From Pseudanabaena sp. (GTDB lineage: Bacteria > Cyanobacteriota > Cyanobacteriia > Pseudanabaenales > Pseudanabaenaceae), in NCBI GenBank assembly GCA_003249015.1, contig QBLS01000013.1, positions 62,001-126,000 on the forward strand: a stretch of 64,000 nucleotides of DNA, written 5' to 3'. A program made the translations under genes and the position numbers. Shown here one piece after another: positions 44,251 to 52,228 of the stretch (position 1 is the first letter of the stretch; each line of letters opens with the position of its first letter). The notes beneath the pieces are model-generated. The model searched no databases, had not been told where the DNA came from, and was given only the letters and a program-made list of their open reading frames with translations.

Positions 44251-44791
44251 ATTTTTGCCAAGTTATCAAGATTGATAGCACTTCATCACACCAATCGAGC
44301 CAGCCTTTTTCAAAAGTGATCCCTCGGCGCAAAGTTAAATAGGCAAAGCGAGATTCGATATTGCACTTTTCAGGATGGCCAAAAAAGTTACGCTCGATCT
44401 CCTGATAAATTTCCAGTTGTTGTTGGTGCAATTGGCGATGATCTTTGATTTTTTGGACGATCGCTTCTTCAGGAATTAGATACCCTGCGTAAATTTTAAG
44501 TAAAAATTCATCTTTTACAGTTGCAACATCGCTAGATTGCAGTAGCCATATTTTTAGATGCGACAAACCAAGATCTGTAACTGAGAATATCTTTTTGTCT
44601 GGTCGTCCTTCTTGGGCGATCGCTTCGGCAGAGATCAGACTTTGCTGCTCTAGTTTAGTTAACTCTCGATAAATCTGTTGGTGCGTGGCTTGCCAGAAAA
44701 ATCCCACCGATCCATCAAATTGTTTGGCGAGGTCATAACCACTTTTCGGTTCCTGAACCAGTGAAACCAAGAGAGCGTAAGCAAGGGACAT
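44249..44791 (-). CDS. PadR family transcriptional regulator
   Basis: From the ATG at 44789-44791 the protein has 180 residues. The winged helix begins MSLAYALLVSLVQEPKSGYDLAKQF...FFWQATHQQIYRELTKLEQQSLI, the PadR signature, with the C-terminal helical dimerisation domain (YLIPEEAIVQKIKDHRQLHQQQLEIYQEIE). PadR proteins repress genes often for stress or metabolite detoxification, released by small aromatic ligands. It is divergent from the apocarotenoid-like operon, with a palindromic operator between, so it probably represses that operon and itself. Confidence 0.9.
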   Translation of the reverse strand: MSLAYALLVSLVQEPKSGYDLAKQFDGSVGFFWQATHQQIYRELTKLEQQSLISAEAIAQEGRPDKKIFSVTDLGLSHLKIWLLQSSDVATVKDEFLLKIYAGYLIPEEAIVQKIKDHRQLHQQQLEIYQEIERNFFGHPEKCNIESRFAYLTLRRGITFEKGWLDWCDEVLSILITWQK

Positions 44792-44818
44792 ATTTTTGGA
44801 AATTGACAATAATCGGGG

Positions 44819-44846
44819 TTGACATATGCACTTAGTTGAGTATACA
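44819..44846 (+). promoter_or_regulatory. Putative promoter of the epimerase operon
   Basis: TTGACA (44819-44824) and TATACA (44841-44846) are spaced 16 bp. They face the epimerase gene (start 45025). The -10 part overlaps the proposed PadR operator. This is the best promoter match seen in the window, but spacing to the gene is about 180 bp because a palindromic repeat lies between. Confidence 0.6.
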
Positions 44847-44875
44847 TTGTTCAACATATTCAATTTAGTGCATAT
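44824..44875. promoter_or_regulatory. Probable PadR operator (imperfect palindrome)
   Basis: ATATGCACTTAGTTGAGTAT... and, inverted, ATATGCACTAAATTGAATAT... form an imperfect 52-bp palindrome, centred between the divergent padR and epimerase genes. PadR sites are often of the form ATGT...ACAT or longer dyads, so a dyad placed across the promoter is as expected. Repressor binding is inference. Confidence 0.65.
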
Positions 44876-44910
44876 TAGCTTAATTGAATACTATAGGCAA
44901 TTCAAAAAAA

Positions 44911-44963
44911 GGCTTCGACTTCGCTCAGCCAGCGTATACAGTTGGCTGAGCGAAGTCGAAGCC
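44911..44963. repeat. GCTTCGACTTCGCTCAGCC hairpin, second copy
   Basis: GGCTTCGACTTCGCTCAGCC followed by a short loop and the exact inverse GGCTGAGCGAAGTCGAAGCC, as at 37583-37658 but without the additional segment. It lies between the promoter and the epimerase start, hence in the leader RNA of the operon. Confidence 0.8.
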
Positions 44964-45024
44964 CTCCACAAATTATTGAAGATTGCCATAACATCTCACT
45001 ATCTTGTTACAGGAGACTAAAATC

Positions 45025-46041
45025 ATGGATGCTTCTCAGGATGGACTTCACGTTATTTTTGGTACAGGCGCATTGGGTCGGGCGATCGCCCAGCAACTGA
45101 TCGCACAGGGTAAAAAAGTGCGAATGGTCAATCGCCATAATCAAGTGCAGTTGCCTCAAGGGATAGTGCTAGAGACTGGTGATGCAACTAATCCCAGCTT
45201 TACGCAGAGAGTTTGCCAAGGTGCAGAGGTGATTTATCACTGTGCGGGACCAAAGTACAGCTTCAAAGCTTGGGTTCAGGAATTTCTCCCATTGCAGCAG
45301 GGCATTCTCGCTGGGGCGATCGCTAGCGGCGCGAAGTTGATCTATGGCGATAGTCTCTATGGCTACGGCAAGGTCAAAGAACCAATGCACGAAGATCTTC
45401 CCTATGCAGCCCATACCAACAAAGGTAAATTGCGAGCAGCGCTTGCGGAAACCTTGATGTCGGCTCATCGCGAAGGTAAAGCCAAAGTAGCGATCGCCAG
45501 ATCCTCTGATTTTTATGGTGAAGGCGTTCTCAATTCTGTATTTGGCGATCGCGTGTTTATTCCTGCGATTCAAGGTAAAACAGCAGAAGCGATCGGGAAC
45601 TTAGATTTGCCTCATACCTATACCTATATCCGAGATTTTGCGAGAGCGCTGATCATCTTGGGAGAACGAGACGAGGCGATCGGGCAAGTCTGGCACGTTC
45701 CCAACGCGCCCACGATTTCCACTAGGGAAATGTTAAATATTCTCTTTGAGGAATTGGAATTGCCAGCAAAAATGAATGGCATGGGCAAATTGATGATGCG
45801 AATCGGTGCTGTTTTTATTCCTGAAGCGGCGGAATCAATCGAGATGATGTATCAGTTTGAGAATCCTTTTGTTGTTGATAGTTCTAAGTTTGTCAGAGTC
45901 TTTGGTGACATTGCCACACCGCATCGTGAAGCAATTCGCCATACAATTGCGTGGTATCGCCAATATCTATCACAAGCAGAACAGGAACAACTTGCAAGCA
46001 AAGCTTCCCCATCTGCTCAGAAAATTGCCACAATCATTTAA
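45025..46041 (+). CDS. NAD-dependent epimerase/dehydratase-like protein
   Basis: From the ATG at 45025 (AGGAG 10 nt upstream) the protein has 338 residues. The Rossmann motif is VIFGTGALGRAIAQQL (GTGALG, slightly non-canonical). A Y-x-x-x-K-like site is in YAAHTNKGKLRAALAE (near 128) but the usual SYK is weak, and the C-terminal part contains GMGKLMMRIGAVFIPEAAESIEMM. It is an extended SDR. It is the first gene of an operon of four, all in the same direction (gaps 22, 28 and 32 bp), under a PadR-type operator. Substrate unknown. Confidence 0.85.
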   Translation: MDASQDGLHVIFGTGALGRAIAQQLIAQGKKVRMVNRHNQVQLPQGIVLETGDATNPSFTQRVCQGAEVIYHCAGPKYSFKAWVQEFLPLQQGILAGAIASGAKLIYGDSLYGYGKVKEPMHEDLPYAAHTNKGKLRAALAETLMSAHREGKAKVAIARSSDFYGEGVLNSVFGDRVFIPAIQGKTAEAIGNLDLPHTYTYIRDFARALIILGERDEAIGQVWHVPNAPTISTREMLNILFEELELPAKMNGMGKLMMRIGAVFIPEAAESIEMMYQFENPFVVDSSKFVRVFGDIATPHREAIRHTIAWYRQYLSQAEQEQLASKASPSAQKIATII

Positions 46042-46063
46042 AGCAAATTCTAGCCACAAATCT

Positions 46064-46531
46064 ATGACCATCATTGATCCGAGCCAAGTACCTAGCCGTG
46101 CTGGAAGTAACTATCCCGATCACTTCAAACCAGTAGTTGCTGGACGTGAAAAAAAGCGTTTAGGTGAGGCAACAGGAATCAAAAACTTTGGCGTAAATTT
46201 GACCTCTCTGCCACCAAAATCGCGATCTGCACTACGCCATTGGCACACCAAACAGGATGAATTTATCTATGTATTATCAGGATCGCTAACCCTGATTACC
46301 GATGCAGGAGAATCAAGTTTACAAGCGGGACAAGCTGCGGGATTTCCTGCGGGTGAGGCTAATGGGCATTGTCTCTATAATCACACTGATGAAGTTGCTA
46401 CTTATCTAGAAATAGGCGATCGCTCTCCTGATGATTCCGTAACCTATCCCGATGATGACCTAGTGGCGCAAGCGACAGCAGCAGGCTGGCAATTTACCCA
46501 TAAAGACGGAACACCTTATCTATCTCAGTAA
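46064..46531 (+). CDS. Cupin-domain protein
   Basis: From ATG 46064 the protein has 155 residues. The cupin has SALRHWHTKQDEFIYVLSGSLTLITDAGESSLQAGQAAGFPAGEANGHCLYN, with the H-x-H...E...H metal ligands (HWH, E, H). It resembles small cupins that bind a divalent metal and may act as isomerases or sensors. Second gene of the operon. Homologous cupins occur with short-chain dehydrogenases, but the substrate is unknown. Confidence 0.85.
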   Translation: MTIIDPSQVPSRAGSNYPDHFKPVVAGREKKRLGEATGIKNFGVNLTSLPPKSRSALRHWHTKQDEFIYVLSGSLTLITDAGESSLQAGQAAGFPAGEANGHCLYNHTDEVATYLEIGDRSPDDSVTYPDDDLVAQATAAGWQFTHKDGTPYLSQ

Positions 46532-46559
46532 TTCTAGAAGAAGAACAAACTTATTTTCC

Positions 46560-46949
46560 ATGAGAACCATACTTTTTCCTTACATCGCTAACATCATAAT
46601 TTTGGTTCCAGTTGCGATGGGAACTCTATTCAATCTTTTTCCTGTAGCAGATGGGCACTTTCCTGAAAGTGCTGGTTGGAGGTTGCTAGTCGGTTCTCTG
46701 TGGACAGCGATTTTAGCAGGCTCAGTTATGGGGCTATTTAATCCCCTCACATTTAGTCCACTTCTACTACTACAAGTCATCTACAAAGCTCTGTGGCTAT
46801 GGGTATACACTCTTCCCCGTTTAATCAATGGCGATCCCTATCGTGAAATCCATTGGGCTATTAGCATCATTTTTATTTTGATCGTACTGCTCTACCCTTT
46901 CGTAATTCCTTGGAATTATCTATTTAGGCAGTCAAATCAAAATGTTTAA
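46560..46949 (+). CDS. Small membrane protein, four helices
   Basis: The protein has 129 residues with four hydrophobic segments (residues 3-26, 37-60, 63-83, 97-120). No family is recognised, but the size and placement in an operon with a carotenoid oxygenase suggest a membrane partner. ATG at 46560 is 28 bp after the cupin stop. Confidence 0.75.
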   Translation: MRTILFPYIANIIILVPVAMGTLFNLFPVADGHFPESAGWRLLVGSLWTAILAGSVMGLFNPLTFSPLLLLQVIYKALWLWVYTLPRLINGDPYREIHWAISIIFILIVLLYPFVIPWNYLFRQSNQNV

Positions 46950-46981
46950 TTCCTCATTACATTATTTCTATGGAGAATATC

Positions 46982-48406
46982 ATGACTGCAACTATTCAAA
47001 ACCAGGCATCTTGGGCAAAGGCGATCGCGAAACCAGCGACAGAATTTCCCATTACCCAACTCTCAACTATTTCTGGCAAGATTCCTGAAGCTCTCAAAGG
47101 TTCTCTATACCGCAATGGTCCCGCTCGGCTAGAACGTGACGGAGAGCAGGTAGGACATTGGTTTGATGGAGATGGAGCAATCTTAGCAGTACATTTTGCG
47201 GAAGGGCAAGCTCAAGCTACTTATCGCTATGTGCAAACAGAAGGATATTTAATTGAAGAAAACGCCAACAAGTTGATCTTTGGGAACTATGGCATGGCTC
47301 CCACTGGTTCGTGGCTCAATCGCTTTGGCAAGTCATCCAAAAATGTGGCGAATACTTCTGTAATTGCGCTTCCAGACAAGTTGCTGGCTCTTTGGGAAGG
47401 TGGCTTACCCCATGCTTTAGATTTGGAAACTCTCGAAACCTATGGCTTAGAAAATCTAGAAGGGCTAGAAAACAGACTTCCCTATTCCGCCCACCCCAAG
47501 CGCGATCCACAGACGGGTGAGATATTTAACTTCGGTGTTTCCTATGGTAAGAATGCGACTCTGCATATCTATCGTAGCGATCGCTATGGCAAATTGATTA
47601 ACAAAAATCAAGTTAATCTCCAAGGGCTAACGATGGTGCATGATTTTGTGATGGCGGGAGATTATCTGATCTTCTGTGTGCCACCTCTGCGCCTGAATCC
47701 AATTCCTGTATTGCTTAACTTGCAGTCCTACGGCGAGTCACTGCAATGGAAACCCCAAGAAGGAATGGAAATACTTGTATTCAATCGCCATGATCTGCAA
47801 CTGGTAAGTCGCCACAATGCTGAGCCTTGGTATCAGTGGCACTTTGGCAACGGTTTTGGCGATCGCGATGGCAATGTTGTATTCGACCTAGTGCGCTATG
47901 AGGACTTTACAACCAATCAATTTCTGAAGGAAGTTGCATCGGGTAAAACTAACACCGCAGCTAAGGGAACGCTATGGCAAATGCGCCTCAATCCCCAAAC
48001 GGGAGAATTTCTCGAAGCTTCGCAATTGCTAGATCGAGGTTCTGAATTCCCTAGCGTAGCCCCTGCAGAAGTTGGGCAAAAATCCCGCTATACCTATCTT
48101 TCAGTACATCGTCCTGATGCGGTAATTAATCAAGAGTTATTTGGGACGATCGCTCGCTATGACTATCAAACAAATACCCTTACCGAAGCTAATCTTGGCG
48201 CAAATCGCTATCCGATGGAGCCATTATTTGTTGTTGACCCGACTAATCCCGATCGCGGCTATGTAATTACGGTGGTCTTTGATGGCGATCGCGAATGCTC
48301 GGAAGTATGGCTATTTGATAGCGATCGCCTAGATAGCGAACCCGTCTGCCGCCTAACACTGCCTAGTATTGTGCCAATGGGCTTTCATGGTACTTGGCGA
48401 TCATAA
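46982..48406 (+). CDS. Carotenoid oxygenase (carotenoid cleavage dioxygenase family)
   Basis: The protein has 474 residues from ATG 46982 (GGAG 6 nt upstream; an ATG at 46970 is less well placed). Four iron-ligand histidines are visible: in YSAHPKRDP (near 178), MVHDFVMAGDYL (near 220), YQWHFGNGFG (near 284) and the C-terminal GFHGTWRS. The family cleaves polyene chains of carotenoids or apocarotenoids (RPE65/Diox1 type). It has SLYRNGPARLERDG near the start, as in the cyanobacterial apocarotenoid oxygenases. Last gene of the PadR-linked operon; product could be retinal-like. Confidence 0.92.
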   Translation: MTATIQNQASWAKAIAKPATEFPITQLSTISGKIPEALKGSLYRNGPARLERDGEQVGHWFDGDGAILAVHFAEGQAQATYRYVQTEGYLIEENANKLIFGNYGMAPTGSWLNRFGKSSKNVANTSVIALPDKLLALWEGGLPHALDLETLETYGLENLEGLENRLPYSAHPKRDPQTGEIFNFGVSYGKNATLHIYRSDRYGKLINKNQVNLQGLTMVHDFVMAGDYLIFCVPPLRLNPIPVLLNLQSYGESLQWKPQEGMEILVFNRHDLQLVSRHNAEPWYQWHFGNGFGDRDGNVVFDLVRYEDFTTNQFLKEVASGKTNTAAKGTLWQMRLNPQTGEFLEASQLLDRGSEFPSVAPAEVGQKSRYTYLSVHRPDAVINQELFGTIARYDYQTNTLTEANLGANRYPMEPLFVVDPTNPDRGYVITVVFDGDRECSEVWLFDSDRLDSEPVCRLTLPSIVPMGFHGTWRS

Positions 48407-48453
48407 CCAAGAATTTGAAAGCTTTGCGAAACAAAGCTTTCAAATTCTTGGTT
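48405..48453. terminator. Hairpin after the carotenoid oxygenase gene
   Basis: AACCAAGAATTTGAAAGCTTTG and the inverse around CGAAA, overlapping the stop codon. It ends the operon. Confidence 0.75.
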
Positions 48454-48498
48454 GGTTGAGGGAGTATAGAGCGCTGTAATATTAGATGAGCTTTCAAA

Positions 48499-48613
48499 TA
48501 TAGCCGTAGCCATTCTTGTTAGGACACAAAACCAGAAGACGAGTTGCGGCGCTTCGCGCCGCAACTCGCTTCTTGGGTTTTGATTTGTCCTAATGCAGGT
48601 GGCGACAGCTATA
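48499..48613. repeat. MITE-like nested palindrome, family 1 (complete)
   Basis: The outer arms are TATAGCCGTAGCCATTCTTG and (inverse) TATAGCTGTCGCCACCTGC, both followed by TTAGGACA. The core is GAGTTGCGGCGC-TTC-GCGCCGCAACTC. The arms match 2509-2625 in the opposite orientation but the core differs (TTGCGGCGC against GTGGCGGCAC), with complementary change on both arms. Confidence 0.8.
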
Positions 48614-48649
48614 TAATTAAAGTGCTTACTCATTAGAAAGCCTTATCTA

Positions 48650-49069
48650 ATGCCACCAAGGTTACAAGTTAAAGATGAAGACTGCTCACCACTGGGGCTA
48701 TATGTTCTTCAGTACTTAGAAGAGCAAGACATTAGCATGAATCATCTTGCTGAGTTGACAGGCGTGCCGCAACCGAGGCTACGAGGCGCTTGTTTTAAAG
48801 GGACTTGTCCTACTCCCGAGACATTACGCAAACTCGCAAAAATAATGGGCAAGCACCATTTAGAACTTTATACGCTTGCTTATCAAGGTCGAATTGAGCA
48901 AGTTCCTGAAGATGTTGATGATAATTTGCTAGATATTTTAATCAGGCAAATGCTAGAAACTGCTAGAGAACTTAATTTGGCGATGCCTAAGATCCAACCA
49001 TCCAAGGCAAAAATCCGTAAAGCCCTGATGGAATTGGGCTTCCGAGAAAAACGCGAAGAGATTTTATAA
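48650..49069 (+). CDS. XRE-family helix-turn-helix protein
   Basis: The protein has 139 residues. Residues 15-60 are a Cro/CI-type helix-turn-helix (LGLYVLQYLEEQDISMNHLAELTGVPQPRLRGACFKGTCPTPETLRKLAKIMG). The C-terminal half is helical (LLDILIRQMLETARELNL). A regulator of unknown target. Both the ending and the cpcF end lie inside a shared palindrome. Confidence 0.8.
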   Translation: MPPRLQVKDEDCSPLGLYVLQYLEEQDISMNHLAELTGVPQPRLRGACFKGTCPTPETLRKLAKIMGKHHLELYTLAYQGRIEQVPEDVDDNLLDILIRQMLETARELNLAMPKIQPSKAKIRKALMELGFREKREEIL

Positions 49070-49102
49070 AATATGGTGGCGCAAAGCGCCACCATATTTT
49101 AT
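49066..49102. terminator. Bidirectional hairpin between XRE gene and cpcF
   Basis: ATAAAATATGGTGGCGC-AAA-GCGCCACCATATTTTAT overlaps both stop codons (49067-49069 and 49099-49101). Confidence 0.75.
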
Positions 49103-49914
49103 GTAGATGTATCCATAGCAGCGAGTTTTTCAAAGCGCCTTGGATCACCTTCACGCTCTTGCTTCTTGATTTCATAGAGCTTAGCCAGAATATCCTGCCA
49201 ATCGGTGGGAGTTAATGGTGAGTGGTGGTCAGCAATCCCATAGGTCGGCGAGTAAATATGGTGATTAGCTTGATCAATCACCTGTTGCAGTCGCTGCTGT
49301 GCTAGCCAAACCCGACCACGCACCGCCAAAACCTCATCATTGCAGGACATGATATTAAATTGAGTTTGAACTGCCGATCGCCATAGCAAATTGTGGTTTG
49401 CGATCGTCAGCACCAGAGCCTCTAGCCCCACTACCGCCGCATAGCGCACTACCCATTCTTCATCCTGCTGGGCAACAAATAGCAACGCTTCTAGGGCTTC
49501 CTCTTGGGCAACTTCTCTTAGCTCATCGGGAAACCAGTTCCATTTCATCGAGCCTAGCCCCTTTACAGCGGCGCGGCGCACACTCAGCGCAAAGTCAGCA
49601 GTGGCGACTCCTAGCAAAGTTACTAAACCTCTGGGATCGCCAATTCCTGCTAAGGCTCTAATTGCCCACGATCGCGCCGTATAGTTGTGCTGATCTAAAA
49701 GATCCAGCAAAGGAGGAACAGAAGTACTCCCCAAAAGAATTAACCCCTCTACAGAAGCCACAGCCGCCCCAGGGTTGTTGTAGCTCAATGTCTCGATCAA
49801 AGTAGGAATTGCACCTTCTAACTTCGCCGAAGCAAGGTTATGAACTGCTTGGAGGAGTAGTTTTGAGGAGTCCGCTTCTTCTACGGCTTGGATAAGTTGT
49901 GCTAAATCAGTCAT
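49099..49914 (-). CDS. cpcF: Phycocyanin alpha-subunit phycocyanobilin lyase subunit CpcF-like
   Basis: The protein has 271 residues of HEAT-like repeats (LIQAVEEADSSKLLLQAVHNLASAKLEGAIPTLIETLSYNNPGAAVASVEGLILLG). The CpcE/CpcF complex attaches phycocyanobilin to Cys84 of CpcA. The isomerase motif NHCQGN of PecF (phycoviolobilin formation) is absent, so it is CpcF rather than PecF. It lies downstream of cpcE with a 158-bp gap; the pair is detached from any cpc structural operon in the window. Confidence 0.85.
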   Translation of the reverse strand: MTDLAQLIQAVEEADSSKLLLQAVHNLASAKLEGAIPTLIETLSYNNPGAAVASVEGLILLGSTSVPPLLDLLDQHNYTARSWAIRALAGIGDPRGLVTLLGVATADFALSVRRAAVKGLGSMKWNWFPDELREVAQEEALEALLFVAQQDEEWVVRYAAVVGLEALVLTIANHNLLWRSAVQTQFNIMSCNDEVLAVRGRVWLAQQRLQQVIDQANHHIYSPTYGIADHHSPLTPTDWQDILAKLYEIKKQEREGDPRRFEKLAAMDTST

Positions 49915-49995
49915 GGTTGATTACAAAATCGAATCTGTAAGTTGGCAACCTTGCGGGGCAAAACTTGCAGGTTTGATTAATTTATTATGTCTAAG

Positions 49996-50077
49996 TATAG
50001 CTGTAGTCGCCAACCTTAGATATAGATCCATCAGTGAGTGGCGGCGCTTCGCACTGCCACTCACTGATGGATCTATA
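49996..50077. repeat. Half of a family 1 element plus hairpin, at the cpcE end
   Basis: TATAGCTGTAGTCGCC (family 1 left arm) is followed by a perfect-looking hairpin 50021-50077 (TATAGATCCATCAGTGAGTGGC...). The right outer arm is lacking; the hairpin runs into the cpcE stop codon at 50073. The element seems to have lost one side. Confidence 0.7.
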
Positions 50078-50891
50078 GCAAATCATCCATTAATGCCATC
50101 ACTCTCTGTGCGCCATCGGTGAGGGATGGCGGGATGGCAAGGGGGATTTGTTTTTCTAATAATCCTTTAAGGGAAATCAACTTGAGACTATTTTCCGCCA
50201 TAGTGTTAGCGATCGCCTCAGCCGCCCCCAGATAGCCGATCGCTCCCAAGTCCGACAGCACTGTCCGCCGCAGTTGCAAGTCATTATTATACAGAGCCGC
50301 TACGAGGCGATCGCCATATTGACTAGCCACTTGAGGATCTGACTCCAATTGATACATGGCTCTAGCGGCAGCGTACTGCACGCGAGGGATAGGATACTCT
50401 AAAAAAGGCAAAATATCAGCAACAGCTTCCACTGCTCCTAAGCTACCCAAGGCTTCGAGAAAAGCATCGAAAGGATGCGCCAGATCGATGGAGTCAGAAT
50501 ATTCGGAGTCAGAACTTGGAGATTTAATTAATTCGATCAGTTTGGGAACACAGGTGCGATCGCCTAACATTTCCAAAGATTGCGCCGCAGCCTCACGCAC
50601 ATAAAAGTCCTCACAATCCAACGACTGAATTAATGCCCCGACAGCGCGGCGATCGCCTAATTTCCCCAAGGCTCTCGCAGCATTACGTCTCAAGGGATAA
50701 CCACCCGCCTCTGTGCGATCGGCTTCATCCTGTAGGGCAATAATTAGTAGATCAATTGCTTCAGGAACATTGACCCGAAAGCGCCCTAGCCACCAAGCCG
50801 CATAAACACGTAACCCCAGATCCTCACTTTGAAGATTGGCGATCGCTTGCTCGATGGTTAGTTGATTATCATCAGGAATAGTAGTTTCCAT
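50073..50891 (-). CDS. cpcE: Phycocyanin alpha-subunit phycocyanobilin lyase subunit CpcE-like
   Basis: The protein has 272 residues: TIEQAIANLQSEDLGLRVYAAWWLGRFRVN near 12-41, DRTEAGGYPLRRNAARALGKLGDRRAVGALIQSL near 58-91, DFYVREAAAQSLEMLGDRTCVP. This is the HEAT-type E-Z repeat pattern of CpcE. It acts with CpcF as chromophore lyase. It is upstream of cpcF in the same direction. Confidence 0.88.
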   Translation of the reverse strand: METTIPDDNQLTIEQAIANLQSEDLGLRVYAAWWLGRFRVNVPEAIDLLIIALQDEADRTEAGGYPLRRNAARALGKLGDRRAVGALIQSLDCEDFYVREAAAQSLEMLGDRTCVPKLIELIKSPSSDSEYSDSIDLAHPFDAFLEALGSLGAVEAVADILPFLEYPIPRVQYAAARAMYQLESDPQVASQYGDRLVAALYNNDLQLRRTVLSDLGAIGYLGAAEAIANTMAENSLKLISLKGLLEKQIPLAIPPSLTDGAQRVMALMDDLL

Positions 50892-51255
50892 ATGGTTAAG
50901 CCTGTTTTCTATTTAGCATTTAATTATTAGGGATAACTGCGATCGCTAGACTTTTCAAGAGCAGACTCAATCTGCGCCATACGTTCGTTAGACTCTCATA
51001 ACAAAAGTAGCCGATTTTACTCAAAAAAAATTAAGTACTTTCCATTAATGTACTTGCAAGATTGGCGATCGCGCCATATTTATGAGTTATTCCACAAGAA
51101 ATTAGAGATTTATTGAATTTACAAGTGTGACAAAGGTTTTCAATTATTTAGAAAAATGATTCAATTACGCTTGTCCTTCAATCTTCTATACAATCATTTC
51201 GAGGTGTTTTAAATGGAGCTAATACTGACAATGTTCGCGATCGCAGTGTAAGAGT
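50892..51255. other. 364-bp stretch with decayed sequence
   Basis: No complete gene. On the minus strand at 50938-50982 the frame ERMAQIESALEKSSDRSYP followed by a stop resembles the C-terminal tail of some lost protein. The rest is AT-rich. Confidence 0.35.
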
Positions 51256-51318
51256 ATGAAGTTTCTTGTTGATACTTGTGGATGGTTAGAGTATAAAATC
51301 AGATTATTAAAGAGGTAA
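51256..51318 (+). pseudogene. N-terminal fragment of a PIN-domain toxin
   Basis: MKFLVDTCGWLEYKIRLLKR then a stop codon. MKFLVDTCGWLE is the typical start of VapC-type PIN ribonucleases (first catalytic Asp). The remaining 110 residues are missing. It lies 5 bp before the antitoxin-like gene. Confidence 0.5.
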
Positions 51319-51323
51319 TTGCT

Positions 51324-51527
51324 ATGAGTCAATATGTTTTACTTCGCATTCAGTCTCTTCAAGAAGAGCTTGAAAGTTTAAAAAAGACTGTCAGTCATCA
51401 ATTGTTGCAGAGTCAGCGTAAAACTACTCATATCAAAGGTCTATGGAAGGATTTTGAGATAAATGATGATGATTTTGCTGATGCGAGAAGTGCTGTTTTT
51501 AAAGATGCAAATAATCTGTGGAGTTAA
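51324..51527 (+). CDS. Small antitoxin-like protein (67 aa)
   Basis: The protein has 67 residues. After a helical start (IQSLQEELESLKKTV) it ends HIKGLWKDFEINDDDFADARSAVF, resembling the C-terminal tails (GLWKG...I-x-x-x-D-I-x-x-AR) of antitoxins paired with PIN toxins. It is 5 bp before the Uma2 gene, and AGAGG precedes the ATG. Confidence 0.6.
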   Translation: MSQYVLLRIQSLQEELESLKKTVSHQLLQSQRKTTHIKGLWKDFEINDDDFADARSAVFKDANNLWS

Positions 51528-51532
51528 ATCTA

Positions 51533-52135
51533 ATGACTCAAGCGATCGCCACGAATGATCTAGACTTAATTCAGCCATTAGCTAATTCAAAAGCTTTGAC
51601 TGATGAGCAGTTCATGTCATTACCTGAAGATGGCAATCGTTATGAATATGTAGATGGGAAGCTCGTCATTGTGGCAAATTCAGGTGTGGAGCATGGCTAT
51701 TTAGCGCTTACGCTCGGATATTTTTTGACGGGTTTTGTGCGGACTCATAGGCTTGGAGTGACTTGTGATTCGAGTACGTCTTTTAAAATAAAGAATGGCA
51801 ATAAGCGATCGCCCGATCTTGCTTTTATTGCTAAGGAAAGGTTGCAAGGGCTAAAGCGTTTACCCAAGGGATTTTTTGAGGGCGCTCCCGATCTGGCGAT
51901 AGAAATCATCTCTCCCAATAATACTTTTGAGGAAATCCATAACAAGTTAGTGGAGTATTTTGAGAATGGAACTCACTTAGTATGGATGATTTTGCCTGAT
52001 GAAGAATGTGTGTTGGTTTATCACAAACCTAAGCCTTCTAAGCTTTTGCAGTTAGAAGATAGCCTTGATGGTGAAGATGTAGTTCCCAATTTTAATCTTC
52101 CTTTATGGGAGTTATTTCAAGAGTTATCTTTTTGA
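51533..52135 (+). CDS. Uma2 family endonuclease
   Basis: From ATG 51533 (GGAG 9 nt upstream) the protein has 200 residues. Motifs of the PD-(D/E)XK-like Uma2 (DUF820) fold: RYEYVDGKLV, SPDLAFIAKERL, GAPDLAIEIISPNN and LVEYFENGTHLVWMI; the catalytic D, E-x-I and K-like site are present. Many copies occur per cyanobacterial genome; function unclear. It overlaps an antitoxin-like upstream gene closely. Confidence 0.85.
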   Translation: MTQAIATNDLDLIQPLANSKALTDEQFMSLPEDGNRYEYVDGKLVIVANSGVEHGYLALTLGYFLTGFVRTHRLGVTCDSSTSFKIKNGNKRSPDLAFIAKERLQGLKRLPKGFFEGAPDLAIEIISPNNTFEEIHNKLVEYFENGTHLVWMILPDEECVLVYHKPKPSKLLQLEDSLDGEDVVPNFNLPLWELFQELSF

Positions 52136-52228
52136 ATAAAGATGCAGACGACTACCTATAAATCTTTAGCACTTAAAAAATTAAGCAAAATGTTATATTT
52201 AAAGATATCGATTGGGCTAAGTTGACCT

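Noticed and set aside
44826-45020. Plus-strand open frame of 64 codons between padR and the epimerase
   Set aside because: It is made of the operator palindrome and a repeat; no ribosome-binding site or homology.
49099-50891. The lyase pair considered as pecE/pecF
   Set aside because: The PecF isomerase motif NHCQGN is not visible, and the sequences fit CpcE/CpcF.
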